This document shows, piece by piece, positions 7,242 through 14,016 of a stretch of 20,551 nucleotides of DNA. The DNA lies in NCBI GenBank assembly GCA_036404255.1, contig DASWOP010000245.1, positions 1 through 20,551 of the forward strand. The letters are read 5' to 3'. The stretch comes from JARLFX01 sp036404255 (lineage in GTDB: Bacteria > Acidobacteriota > Terriglobia > Terriglobales > Acidobacteriaceae). Made by a program: the position numbers and the translations under genes. The number at the start of each line of letters is the position of its first letter. Position 1 is the stretch's first letter. The notes under the pieces were generated by a model that was given only the letters and a program-made list of their open reading frames with translations, made no database searches and was not told the DNA's origin.

Positions 7242-7261
7242 CCTCAACGGCGCGGTTGAGG
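7242..7261. terminator. Stem-loop after higA
   Basis: CCTCAAC-GGCGCG-GTTGAGG, a perfect 7-bp stem 11 nt after the higA stop. It lacks a U-tract, so it could be a weak terminator or an mRNA-stabilising hairpin. Confidence 0.4.
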
Positions 7262-7315
7262 AAGTCCCACACAAAGCGCACTAAGAACAGCCGCCAGCGG
7301 CGGCTCGTGCGCGAA

Positions 7316-7356
7316 GATTTGCCGCTAAGAACGCCCCGGCGGGGCAGCGGCAAATC
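7316..7356. repeat. Nested inverted repeat between higA and int
   Basis: Outer arms GATTTGCCGCT (7316-7326) and AGCGGCAAATC (7346-7356) are perfect 11-bp complements. Inside them GCCCC (7333-7337) and GGGGC (7341-7345) form a second stem. It lies between the convergent 3' ends of higA and the integrase, so it may be a bidirectional terminator. A recombinase or directionality-factor site is an alternative. Confidence 0.55.
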
Positions 7357-7446
7357 AGAACCAATATCCGAAGAGGAATTTAGTATCGAACTCCCTACGC
7401 CAGCCTCCGCCACGGCTCCGGCCAAAGACGGCTTCGGGAGATTCAG

Positions 7447-7472
7447 GGTCAGCGCGGCCTGTGGCGCTGACC
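7447..7472. repeat. Inverted repeat over integrase stop codon
   Basis: GGTCAGCG (7447-7454) and CGCTGACC (7465-7472) form a perfect 8-bp stem with a 10-nt loop. The TGA of the integrase (7451-7449) sits in the arm. Confidence 0.5.
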
Positions 7473-8870
7473 TCTCTTGCCTTTGTCGTGCGTCTCCGCC
7501 GCCTTCGACGCCTTGGCTCTGCCGTCGTCCGGTTGCGGTAGTTCCCATCCCGCCATGCCCTGCAACACACGGTCAGCGTGCTTGATGGTATTTACGTGTC
7601 CATAGTGGCTCTCAATCATGTGGACGGACGTTCCCATCTGCTCGGCAAGGAAATACACGTCTACGCCTTCCTGCAAGCGGAGCGTGGCATAAGTATGCCG
7701 GAAGCAATAAGTGGAGCGCGGAACGCCCTGCGTTCCTTCGCGCAAATTTGCTTCTTTCAAAAGATCGGCAATCAAGGAACTATACAGCGTCTTAGCAGGC
7801 TTGCCGGTGATGTTGGTAAATACCCTGTCGTCCAGCTCCGTGGCTTTGGAAATGGCACGGATGCGTTCTAAATAATCTCCGACACTCTTGGGCGCGACCA
7901 GTTGACGCGATTTGTCCTTGCCCTGCACGAACAGGACAACGATCTCGCGGCCTTCGCGGTCTTTTGCGGGCATGATGTCGCGCCAGCGGAGATTTTTCAT
8001 CTCCACTGGCCTCATGCCGGTATTGCAGGCAATCAGAATCATGTTGTAGGTGACGGTGCGATACCAGATGCTCGAAGGCTTGTCCGCCTCACCAATCCAT
8101 TTGCGGCCTACGGTGTGGAGCTTGCGATATTCCTCCAGCGTGAACTCGTCCCGCCGCATCGTCTTGAGTTTGGGGCGCTCATCGAAACGCTGGCTTGCGG
8201 GAACATAACGCTTCTTCACCGCATAGTTCATAATCGCCCCGAAGATGGACATCTCGAAGCGAATGGTGGAATCGCTGATGAAAGGGACTGTTCTTTCTTC
8301 GGAAGGTTTGACTTCTATCGGTTTCAAAACCCGGATACCCAGGGTCTGCTGAACCTTGGTGCGGCGCTCCGCTTCGTGGTCCGCAAAGGTCTGAGCTGTT
8401 GCGGCTGTGATTTCCCGAACGCCATTGCGCCGGTGGCGTCCTGCGCCGTTCTCCCGCCGCCATGCCGGATAACCACCCCAACGCTCGTCACCGATAAGGT
8501 GAACCTGCGTAGAACCTGCATACCTGTCTAACGTGCCTTCAATGACAGCACGGAGTTTTTTGGGCCGCGCGGCGCTGATCTCTCCACGCTTCGCCCGCGC
8601 TTCCTGAGTCAACAGATACTCGTGTGCCACGTCGCGGAAGGGGCGGTTGAACACAGGAACGTCATGCTTGATACGGAATCGAACGTCCGCGTCCTGATCG
8701 AAGGCGCGTTCCCGCGCCGCTTCTCTGTCAGTTGTTTTGAGCGAAACCGTCTTATAGCGGTCGGCCTTCGGCATCTTCATGCGGCAATACCACATGCGAT
8801 GCTCCACGTCGCCGCGCCTAAAGAGAATCAGGCCGGGTTTCAGCTCCTCTTTCTCGGTAACGAAGGACAT
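7449..8870 (-). CDS. Tyrosine-type site-specific integrase
   Basis: 473 aa. It catalyses integration and excision of the element. The catalytic domain shows Arg287 in CNTGMRPVEMKNLRW, a beta-hairpin lysine in VQGKDKSRQL (about 318), an Arg box YCFRHTYATLRL (Tyr388 in place of the usual His, Arg391), and the nucleophile Tyr423 in MIESHYGHVN. Variation at the His positions is seen in this MGTSV…HYGH subfamily. The N-terminal 200 residues hold an arm/core-binding domain. I chose ATG 8870 because GGAGG lies 5 nt upstream. The longer frame to 8969 would begin inside the predicted -10 box. The gene is the last one of the element, reading away from the presumed attachment site. Confidence 0.93.
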   Translation of the reverse strand: MSFVTEKEELKPGLILFRRGDVEHRMWYCRMKMPKADRYKTVSLKTTDREAARERAFDQDADVRFRIKHDVPVFNRPFRDVAHEYLLTQEARAKRGEISAARPKKLRAVIEGTLDRYAGSTQVHLIGDERWGGYPAWRRENGAGRHRRNGVREITAATAQTFADHEAERRTKVQQTLGIRVLKPIEVKPSEERTVPFISDSTIRFEMSIFGAIMNYAVKKRYVPASQRFDERPKLKTMRRDEFTLEEYRKLHTVGRKWIGEADKPSSIWYRTVTYNMILIACNTGMRPVEMKNLRWRDIMPAKDREGREIVVLFVQGKDKSRQLVAPKSVGDYLERIRAISKATELDDRVFTNITGKPAKTLYSSLIADLLKEANLREGTQGVPRSTYCFRHTYATLRLQEGVDVYFLAEQMGTSVHMIESHYGHVNTIKHADRVLQGMAGWELPQPDDGRAKASKAAETHDKGKRGQRHRPR

Positions 8871-8967
8871 ATTGCCTCCTGCGATTGATACCGTTCTGTG
8901 CAGTTTCCGTGTAGATTTTCTCTGCAAGCCATTGATTCTTCGTGGTTGTGCATACTTTGTATGGAAC

Positions 8968-8973
8968 ATTATA
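8968..8973 (-). promoter_or_regulatory. -10 box of the integrase promoter
   Basis: Perfect TATAAT on the minus strand in an AT-rich stretch, about 98 nt upstream of the integrase ATG. No good -35 is seen. The inverted repeat CATAC-TTT-GTATG (8951-8963) lies at the predicted transcription start and could be an operator. Confidence 0.5.
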
Positions 8974-9013
8974 GAAAATTATGTGCTTTATTTCTAGTTA
9001 TTTATGATATATT

Positions 9014-9048
9014 TCTCATCCTGAGCGAAGCGAAGGACCTGCTTCTCG
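9014..9048. repeat. Dispersed intergenic repeat (CTGAGCGAAGCGAAGGA type)
   Basis: Begins CTCATCCTGAGCGAAGCGAA and continues GGACCTGCTTCTC. From general knowledge, this is a common interspersed element in acidobacterial and some other genomes; translated it gives the frequently mis-annotated string ILSEAKDLLLA. Copy number here must be checked by search. Confidence 0.6.
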
Positions 9049-9103
9049 CCTTCGGTTGTTGCCCTTGCATTGGCATTGGCCTCTGCCCTTTGCCTTGCTT
9101 AAG

Positions 9104-9182
9104 CCCCCGGCTTCAGCCGGGGGGAGTGCGGGCTTTAGCCCGCACGGAAACGTCAGCCACAAGAAAAGGGGCTTTAGCCCCT
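9104..9182. repeat. Cluster of three GGCT-TT-AGCC hairpins
   Basis: Three perfect stems share the core GGCT/AGCC and a two-base loop: CCCCCGGCT-TC-AGCCGGGGG (9104-9123), GTGCGGGCT-TT-AGCCCGCAC (9126-9145) and AGGGGCT-TT-AGCCCCT (9167-9182). The outer bases differ but covary, as expected for a REP-like palindromic family conserved for structure. Confidence 0.8.
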
Positions 9183-9241
9183 GAGGGACTACTTGCAAAC
9201 ACCCTCAGCCATCTCTTAAGTGTATCGCCCCACGTTTCGGA

Positions 9242-9247
9242 TATCCT
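9242..9247 (+). promoter_or_regulatory. Putative -10 box of LOG gene
   Basis: TATCCT, 12 nt before the ATG; the ten bases TATCCTGTCT also precede the serine hydrolase gene at 12787. No good -35. Predicts a very short (about 6 nt) leader. Confidence 0.4.
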
Positions 9248-9259
9248 GTCTACACAGAC

Positions 9260-9862
9260 ATGCCCTCCGAAAAGAACATCGCCATCTTCTGCGCCTCGGC
9301 CGACGGAAACCGTCCCCTGTACCTCGAACTCGCCCACGAGATGGGCCGCGCCCTCGCCCAGCGCGGCTACGGCACCGTCTATGGAGGAGCGCAAGTCGGC
9401 ATGATGGGTGCCGTCGCCGCAGGCGCGCTCTCCGCCGGAGGCCGCGTCATCGGCGTCATCCCTCACGTTCTGGAAAAGGTGGAGATCACCCACCGCGGCA
9501 TCACCGAACTGCACATCGTGCCCAACATGCACGAGCGCAAAGCCCTCATCGCCGCCAAATCCGACGCCTTCATCGCCCTGCCCGGCGGCATCGGCACGTT
9601 CGAAGAGATCTTCGAAGCCCTCACCTGGGCCCAGCTCCGTATTCACGAAAAGCCCTGCCTGTTTCTGAACGCAGGCGGCTACTACGACAAGCTCCTCGAC
9701 TTCATGGACTACATCGCCGCCGAAGGCATGTTCCGCGGCAAGAACATGGACCTGTTGAAGGTAGCCACCACGGTGGAAGAAGCCCTGGCCATCGTAGAAG
9801 CCGGCTGGGCCGCCCACCAGCCCACCGAAGCCAGCCGCACCGCCGGCCTCTCATTGACGTAG
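9260..9862 (+). CDS. LOG-family nucleoside 5'-monophosphate phosphoribohydrolase
   Basis: 200 aa, the usual length for the family (LOG/TIGR00730, Rossmann fold). The signature PGGIGTFEE is at residues 108-116, preceded by NMHERK (89-94); the nucleotide-binding N-terminus reads IAIFCASADGN and YGGAQVGMMGAVA. Plant LOG enzymes release cytokinin bases from riboside monophosphates. Bacterial homologues act on AMP or cytokinin nucleotides, or are PpnN-like nucleosidases, so the exact substrate is open. No Shine-Dalgarno precedes the ATG; a TATCCT box lies 12 nt upstream. Its stop is 4 nt from the stop of the convergent next gene. Confidence 0.9.
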   Translation: MPSEKNIAIFCASADGNRPLYLELAHEMGRALAQRGYGTVYGGAQVGMMGAVAAGALSAGGRVIGVIPHVLEKVEITHRGITELHIVPNMHERKALIAAKSDAFIALPGGIGTFEEIFEALTWAQLRIHEKPCLFLNAGGYYDKLLDFMDYIAAEGMFRGKNMDLLKVATTVEEALAIVEAGWAAHQPTEASRTAGLSLT

Positions 9863-9866
9863 CCCT

Positions 9867-11162
9867 CTATTCTGCGACAAATGTTTTCAAAAAAGAACTG
9901 TAGTCTCTTCTTGCATCGTCAAGTACGGAGGTAGCCGAATCCATCACAATTAGGTAATACAGTTTCCCGGGAAAGCGTGAGATGCGTTCATCCGGGTGAA
10001 GATAAATCATCCCTTGTGTATCCGCTTTATTGACGCTTGGAATAGCAGGATCTTCATAAATCAATCCCGGATACAACGGCATTGATCGCTCAAAAGCTAT
10101 TGCTTGAACATCTCCATCGCCATCTGATCCGTATGCTTTGGGCTTTATAGCCTCTGCGCTGAGGCACTTCTCAGCCGGGCAGAGCATGTCCGAAATGTCT
10201 CGGGACTGCTCTCCGTGAAGCGCAGCTTTTAAAAAATCTTCTAAGCTTCCATTAGGTGGCGCTACGAGAGACATCGCCAGAATCGTGGGCGATATCGGCT
10301 TTCCGCTGCCGTGATACGGTCCCGTCTTCACAGATACAACACATTTTCCCTGTGCTGCATTATCCAAATGTACGGAATCGTCCTGTTTTACGACAAAGCT
10401 CATTCCACATATAAAACTCGTGAAGAGTGCCTTATCGGAAGCTGAGGGCTCCATGCTCCAAATTTGCCGTGCTTCGTATTCTTTTTTCGGGTCTGAAGCA
10501 ACGCTTCGGCCTTGGAGCATGGCACGCATGTTTTCTCGCGCATTCGCCATTCGCGGATAGATCTGTTTCATTCGGTCAAATGCCCGCAATCCATGTGAAG
10601 GCACATTCGTCGTAATCGTGCATGCGATGTAATCGTCCCAGAATGAAATGGGCAATTGTTGCCATTGTTGTGCAATCTCAATCTTCTCAAGAGCCTTCAT
10701 TCCTTTGTCGGCTTCTAGCGTCTGACATTGGTGATATGCCATGAACCATGTCGTTCGATAGTCGTCGGGCCGGAGTTTGTGCGCCGCTTCAAGTGCCAGA
10801 ATCAACTGCGACTCAGCACCATCCACGTCTACGTTATAGGCGTAATGTGCCTCGAGAGCGGTGGCTAGCAAGAGTTCTTCATTTTGTGGAGAGGCCTTCG
10901 CCGCTCGGGAAAGCGCCGCAAGCCCCATGCTCATCATCGTCTGTACTTGACTCTTTGGAATGTCGGCATTCCACTTGTCTGTCCAACGAATTACCAACTC
11001 TTCCACAGACTTCGTCTGATCCAGCGCATTCTGGACCGACTCATCCTGTGATAATTTGTCGCGATGGATGTCGCGCAGCGAAGCTGCTGGCAAGAGAGAT
11101 GATGCCATCAGCAAGGGTACGATGACAGAAAACTTCCGTATCCGACCGATCAATCTGCGCAT
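9867..11162 (-). CDS. Exported protein of unknown function
   Basis: 431 aa, not recognised. An N-terminal signal peptide is visible: RRLIGRIRK followed by the hydrophobic FSVIVPLLMASSLLPAAS. Residues about 60-180 are helical, with a repeat-like pattern (MGLAALSRAAKASPQNEELL, then ALEAHYAYNVDVDGAESQ), suggesting TPR-like helices. The C-terminal half is mixed and contains a few cysteines. The gene has no functional partner: it converges with the LOG gene and lies 29 nt downstream of the DUF971 gene on the same strand. TACAGT lies 9 nt before the ATG and there is no Shine-Dalgarno, so the transcript may be almost leaderless. Confidence 0.65.
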   Translation of the reverse strand: MRRLIGRIRKFSVIVPLLMASSLLPAASLRDIHRDKLSQDESVQNALDQTKSVEELVIRWTDKWNADIPKSQVQTMMSMGLAALSRAAKASPQNEELLLATALEAHYAYNVDVDGAESQLILALEAAHKLRPDDYRTTWFMAYHQCQTLEADKGMKALEKIEIAQQWQQLPISFWDDYIACTITTNVPSHGLRAFDRMKQIYPRMANARENMRAMLQGRSVASDPKKEYEARQIWSMEPSASDKALFTSFICGMSFVVKQDDSVHLDNAAQGKCVVSVKTGPYHGSGKPISPTILAMSLVAPPNGSLEDFLKAALHGEQSRDISDMLCPAEKCLSAEAIKPKAYGSDGDGDVQAIAFERSMPLYPGLIYEDPAIPSVNKADTQGMIYLHPDERISRFPGKLYYLIVMDSATSVLDDARRDYSSFLKTFVAE

Positions 11163-11171
11163 GGTGCCACT

Positions 11172-11177
11172 ACTGTA
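11172..11177 (-). promoter_or_regulatory. Putative -10 box of the 431-aa gene
   Basis: TACAGT on the minus strand, 9 nt before the ATG at 11162. No convincing -35 box. Confidence 0.3.
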
Positions 11178-11191
11178 TCACCAGCCCTTTG

Positions 11192-11614
11192 CTACATCTT
11201 CGCCAGACACTCCGCACACTGGCAAACCCGCCTCAGATACTCCCACGAATAGATCCCGCTCTCGTGCCCATCATCCCACTTGAACCGCACCGCATAGTTG
11301 CCCACCGGCGTCACCGTCTCCGGCCTGGCCGGCGGCTTGAACATCGGCAGCAACTGTGCCGGCACAGCCTTCGCCTCACCCGGCCTGCGCCCATCCGCCT
11401 GGCGCTCTTCATGGCACGTCGCACACGGGCAGGCATCACGCAGCCACGCAAAGCTCCACGCGCTCTTGTGCCCGTCCTTCCAGTCGATCTCCATGCCGGT
11501 GCCTTCCGTCTTCTTCACCCGCACCTTCGCCGGAGTCACCGCGTCAACAGACAGTTTCTCCTCCGTTTTCGCAGCCTCGTCCTTGCTCACAAACCGTATG
11601 CCTTCATGGCTCAT
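11192..11614 (-). CDS. DUF971 (GBBH-like N-terminal domain) protein
   Basis: 140 aa. The domain, from about residue 30 on, has the family hallmarks: MEIDWKDGHKSAWSFAWLRDACPCATCHEE and, at the end, VRFKWDDGHESGIYSWEYLR then VCQCAECLAKM. The two CxCxxC motifs (CPCATC, CQCAEC) suggest metal binding. In eukaryotes the fold is the N-terminal domain of gamma-butyrobetaine hydroxylase; stand-alone bacterial versions have no firm role, and some lie near iron-sulfur or Mrp genes. The ATG overlaps the stop of the SemiSWEET gene by ATGA, so the two are coupled. Confidence 0.9.
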   Translation of the reverse strand: MSHEGIRFVSKDEAAKTEEKLSVDAVTPAKVRVKKTEGTGMEIDWKDGHKSAWSFAWLRDACPCATCHEERQADGRRPGEAKAVPAQLLPMFKPPARPETVTPVGNYAVRFKWDDGHESGIYSWEYLRRVCQCAECLAKM

Positions 11615-11907
11615 TGTTCACCCTTCATCTGCGCCCGGTCGTACTCGGCGTCATACTTCAGCTTCAAAATCAAAATTGCAATGGAAAGCCCGAACGTCAC
11701 CAGGTTCGCGCCCGCCACCGGCCACGAGTGCGAGAAAATTCCATACGCCAACCACAGCGCGGTACCCGTCGAGAACAAAATAAACATCCCCAGCGAAATG
11801 TCCCGCGCCGAACGCAGCTTCAGCACGCGCAGTAACTGCGGCAGAAACGATATCGTGGTGCACACCGCCGCCATGTAGCCGATCATGTCGATCACAGTTT
11901 TCCGCAT
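11611..11907 (-). CDS. SemiSWEET-type sugar transporter (PQ-loop)
   Basis: 98 aa with three predicted membrane segments, the size of bacterial SemiSWEETs, which work as dimers to move sugars down a gradient. The PQ-loop pattern is clear: MAAVCTTISFLPQLLRVLKL, then SARDISLGMFILFSTGTALW, then a third hydrophobic segment LVTFGLSIAILILKLKY. ATG 11907 overlaps the upstream stop (TAATG) and GGAGG sits just 3 nt before it, a short spacing. ATG 11886 (MIGYM) is an alternative. The longer upstream frame to 12123 is a shadow of the TauE gene. Confidence 0.88.
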   Translation of the reverse strand: MRKTVIDMIGYMAAVCTTISFLPQLLRVLKLRSARDISLGMFILFSTGTALWLAYGIFSHSWPVAGANLVTFGLSIAILILKLKYDAEYDRAQMKGEQ

Positions 11908-12701
11908 TATCCTCCGTGCGCCTGCTGCCAGAAAAAGTATGCCGCCACCAGGCAGCCTGTCGCCACTACAATCACCCGCAGCACATTCGCGCTGATGCGC
12001 CGCGCATACTGCGCCCCCAGCCAACCGCCCAGTCCGGCAAACACCATCGAAATCAGGCAGTAGTGCCAGATAATCGCGCCCTGCACAATGAAGGTCAGCA
12101 CCGCGCACAGGTTGGAGAGGCACGCCGCGAGCACCTTCAGCGAATTCAGCTCATGCATCTCTTCCACGCCAAAGAGCGCCAGCGCACTCATGATCAAAAA
12201 TCCCGCGCCCGCACCAAAGTATCCGATGTAAAAACACACCGGCAGCAGCACTACAAGCAGCACCCACATATTCGGCTTGCGCGCCTCATGCGGCGTGGCC
12301 GACCGTCTTCCCAGCCAGCGCGACACCGGCCCGCTCACGCCAAACAGCAGCGTCGCCACCAACAGCAGCCACGGCACCATATGCAGAAACGTCATCTGCT
12401 TTGTCTTCAGCAGCACCACTGCGCCGCCAATGCCGCCCAGAATCGATGCCGTCGCCACCGGAAACAGCAGGTCGCGCCGCAGATCCGCGCGCAACGCCGT
12501 CACACTGGTCAACTGCCCCGGCCACAGTGCGACGGTATTCGTAGCATTCGCCTGGATCGGCGGCACGCCCATCGCCAGCATCGCCGGAAACGACAGAAAC
12601 GACCCGCCTCCCGCCATAGCATTCATCACGCCCGCAATGAACGAAGCCGAAACCAGCCACGCAAACTCATATCGCGGCGCAAGATGAAAGAAATGGAGCA
12701 T
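11907..12701 (-). CDS. TauE/SafE (TSUP) family membrane exporter
   Basis: 264 aa, multi-pass. The N-terminal repeat carries SFIAGVMNAMAGGGSFLSFP with NATNTVALWPG, and the second repeat carries YIGYFGAGAGFLIMSALALF; both are typical of the TauE/SafE/TSUP family, which exports sulfite or sulfonates or moves related anions. Substrate is not predictable from this. First gene of an overlapping operon with SemiSWEET and DUF971. TACAAT lies 8 nt upstream of the ATG, and an AGGAG directly abuts the ATG, too close to act as a normal ribosome site; a leaderless transcript is likely. Confidence 0.9.
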   Translation of the reverse strand: MLHFFHLAPRYEFAWLVSASFIAGVMNAMAGGGSFLSFPAMLAMGVPPIQANATNTVALWPGQLTSVTALRADLRRDLLFPVATASILGGIGGAVVLLKTKQMTFLHMVPWLLLVATLLFGVSGPVSRWLGRRSATPHEARKPNMWVLLVVLLPVCFYIGYFGAGAGFLIMSALALFGVEEMHELNSLKVLAACLSNLCAVLTFIVQGAIIWHYCLISMVFAGLGGWLGAQYARRISANVLRVIVVATGCLVAAYFFWQQAHGG

Positions 12702-12709
12702 CTCCTACC

Positions 12710-12739
12710 ATTGTATTGGTGTGTGCCGCACGCTGCGAA
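12710..12739 (-). promoter_or_regulatory. Putative promoter of tauE-semiSWEET-DUF971 operon
   Basis: On the minus strand: TTCGCA (weak -35, 12739-12734), 18-bp spacer, TACAAT (12715-12710), then 8 nt to the ATG at 12701. Confidence 0.45.
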
Positions 12740-12764
12740 TCGTGGTGGCGACCCACGGTTTCGC

Positions 12765-12792
12765 TTGCCAATAGGATGCCTTTGGGTATCCT
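12765..12792 (+). promoter_or_regulatory. Putative promoter of serine hydrolase gene
   Basis: TTGCCA (12765-12770), 16-bp spacer, TATCCT (12787-12792), then only 6 nt to the ATG at 12799. Predicts a leaderless mRNA. It is divergent to and close to the TauE promoter. Confidence 0.55.
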
Positions 12793-12798
12793 GTCTCC

Positions 12799-14013
12799 AT
12801 GCGTCTACTCTTCCTCGCCGGGATACTCTCTGCCACGATTGCCCTTACGCCCTGTGCTCACAGCCAGCAGGCGATCCATCGTCTGGATGGCCATCGGCTG
12901 TCCGCCGATAAAGCCGATGCAATTGCCGATGCAGAACTCAAGCGCGACGGAGTCATGGGTGCCCAGCTTGCCATCTTCAACCATGGACGCGTCGTATGGA
13001 CCCACGCCTACGGCTTGCGCAATGCAGAGAAGAATCTGCCCATGACGCCGGACACCAATATCTGGGCCGCCTCTATCACTAAGGGTGTCTTTGCCACATG
13101 GGTCATGCACCTGGCCGAACAGCACCGCGTCGATCTCGATCAGCCCATCGCGCAGATGCTTGCGCATCCCCTGAACGAATACGAACCCTATCGCCAGTCA
13201 GCCACCGATCTCGTTCAGGATCCGCAGTGGCAGAGGGTTACTCCACGCATCCTGCTCGCACACAGCTCCGGGCTGTCAAACTTCGTCATAGGGGGTGAGC
13301 CCGACAAAAAACTTCGGCTCCACTTCCCGCCCGGCACACGCTTTGCCTACTCCGGGGAGGGACTCAATCTTCTTCAGTTCGCCCTGGAAGAAAAACTGCA
13401 CGAGCCGCTGGACACCGCGATGCAGCGCGATCTCTTTACCCCATTCGGCATGAATCGCACCGGCATGGTCTGGCACGACGACTTCGCCGCCAATACCGCG
13501 CTCCGGTACGATGCCGCAGGCCACTACATCGGCACGACGCATCGCGACCGAGCGCGCGCCGCCGGCTCCATGAGCACCACCATTCAGAACCTTTCCCGTT
13601 TTATCGAAGCCCTGCTCGCAGACAAGATTCTTCAGCCTCCTGCGAAAGCGGCTATGTTCACGCCGCAGGTCACCATTCGCGCCGCCCACCAGTTCCCCAC
13701 CTTTGACTCCTCAATCAGCGACGAAGGCCCGCATGTTGGTCTCGCATACGGGCTGGGCTGGGGCCTGCTCACTCGCACGCCATACGGTTCGGCCTTCTTC
13801 AAAGAAGGTCACGGCGACGGAGCCGAAAATTACCTCATCTGTTTCCCCCGCAGCGGCACTTGTATGATCCTGCTGACCAACAGCGATAACGGCGAACTCG
13901 CATTCCGCCCCTTGCTGGAGCAATTGATCGGCGACAGCGTGACTCCCTGGGAATGGGAAAGCTATACCCGCGCAGCCATCCTCCGGAATGAAGAGCACAG
14001 CCCACCGAAATAA
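12799..14013 (+). CDS. Secreted serine hydrolase, class C beta-lactamase family
   Basis: 404 aa with a signal peptide (MRLLFLAGILSATIALTPCA). Penicillin-binding-protein-like catalytic motifs are in order: SITK (Ser92, Lys95), YSG (Tyr184), and HGD (338-340) in place of KTG. The RILLAHSSGLSNF segment (about 150-162) is also typical of this esterase/D-aminopeptidase/beta-lactamase-like clan. Most such proteins act on peptides or esters in the periplasm and are not resistance enzymes; the substrate is unknown here. No Shine-Dalgarno; a TATCCT box is 6 nt before the ATG. Its stop lies 3 nt from the stop of the convergent ABC gene. Confidence 0.88.
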   Translation: MRLLFLAGILSATIALTPCAHSQQAIHRLDGHRLSADKADAIADAELKRDGVMGAQLAIFNHGRVVWTHAYGLRNAEKNLPMTPDTNIWAASITKGVFATWVMHLAEQHRVDLDQPIAQMLAHPLNEYEPYRQSATDLVQDPQWQRVTPRILLAHSSGLSNFVIGGEPDKKLRLHFPPGTRFAYSGEGLNLLQFALEEKLHEPLDTAMQRDLFTPFGMNRTGMVWHDDFAANTALRYDAAGHYIGTTHRDRARAAGSMSTTIQNLSRFIEALLADKILQPPAKAAMFTPQVTIRAAHQFPTFDSSISDEGPHVGLAYGLGWGLLTRTPYGSAFFKEGHGDGAENYLICFPRSGTCMILLTNSDNGELAFRPLLEQLIGDSVTPWEWESYTRAAILRNEEHSPPK

Positions 14014-14016
14014 TGC

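Larger units (their letters stand above)
8974..9259. other. Element-chromosome junction region with repeats
   Basis: No gene. The stretch 8974-9013 is AT-rich and is the likely right end of the mobile element. From 9014 on are dispersed chromosomal repeats: the CTCATCCTGAGCGAAGCGAA element and three strong hairpins, followed by the LOG gene's start region. No tRNA is present as an integration target. Confidence 0.5.

Noticed and set aside
8871..8969. Longer integrase start (33 extra residues)
   Set aside because: It would start inside the TATAAT box, and GGAGG sits directly before the internal ATG at 8870.
8974..9259. tRNA as integration target
   Set aside because: No cloverleaf, anticodon arm or CCA-type 3' end found on either strand.
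9113..9817. 234-aa minus ORF and long plus shadow frames over the LOG gene
   Set aside because: Glycine/valine/aspartate-rich shadow of a GC-rich coding strand; the LOG frame has the PGGxGTxxE motif.
11916..12911. 331-aa plus ORF
   Set aside because: Arg/His/Gln-rich antisense of the TauE gene; no family features.
12799..14013. Antibiotic-resistance beta-lactamase
   Set aside because: It has SxxK and YSG but HGD in place of KTG and groups with general serine hydrolases; nothing shows drug resistance.
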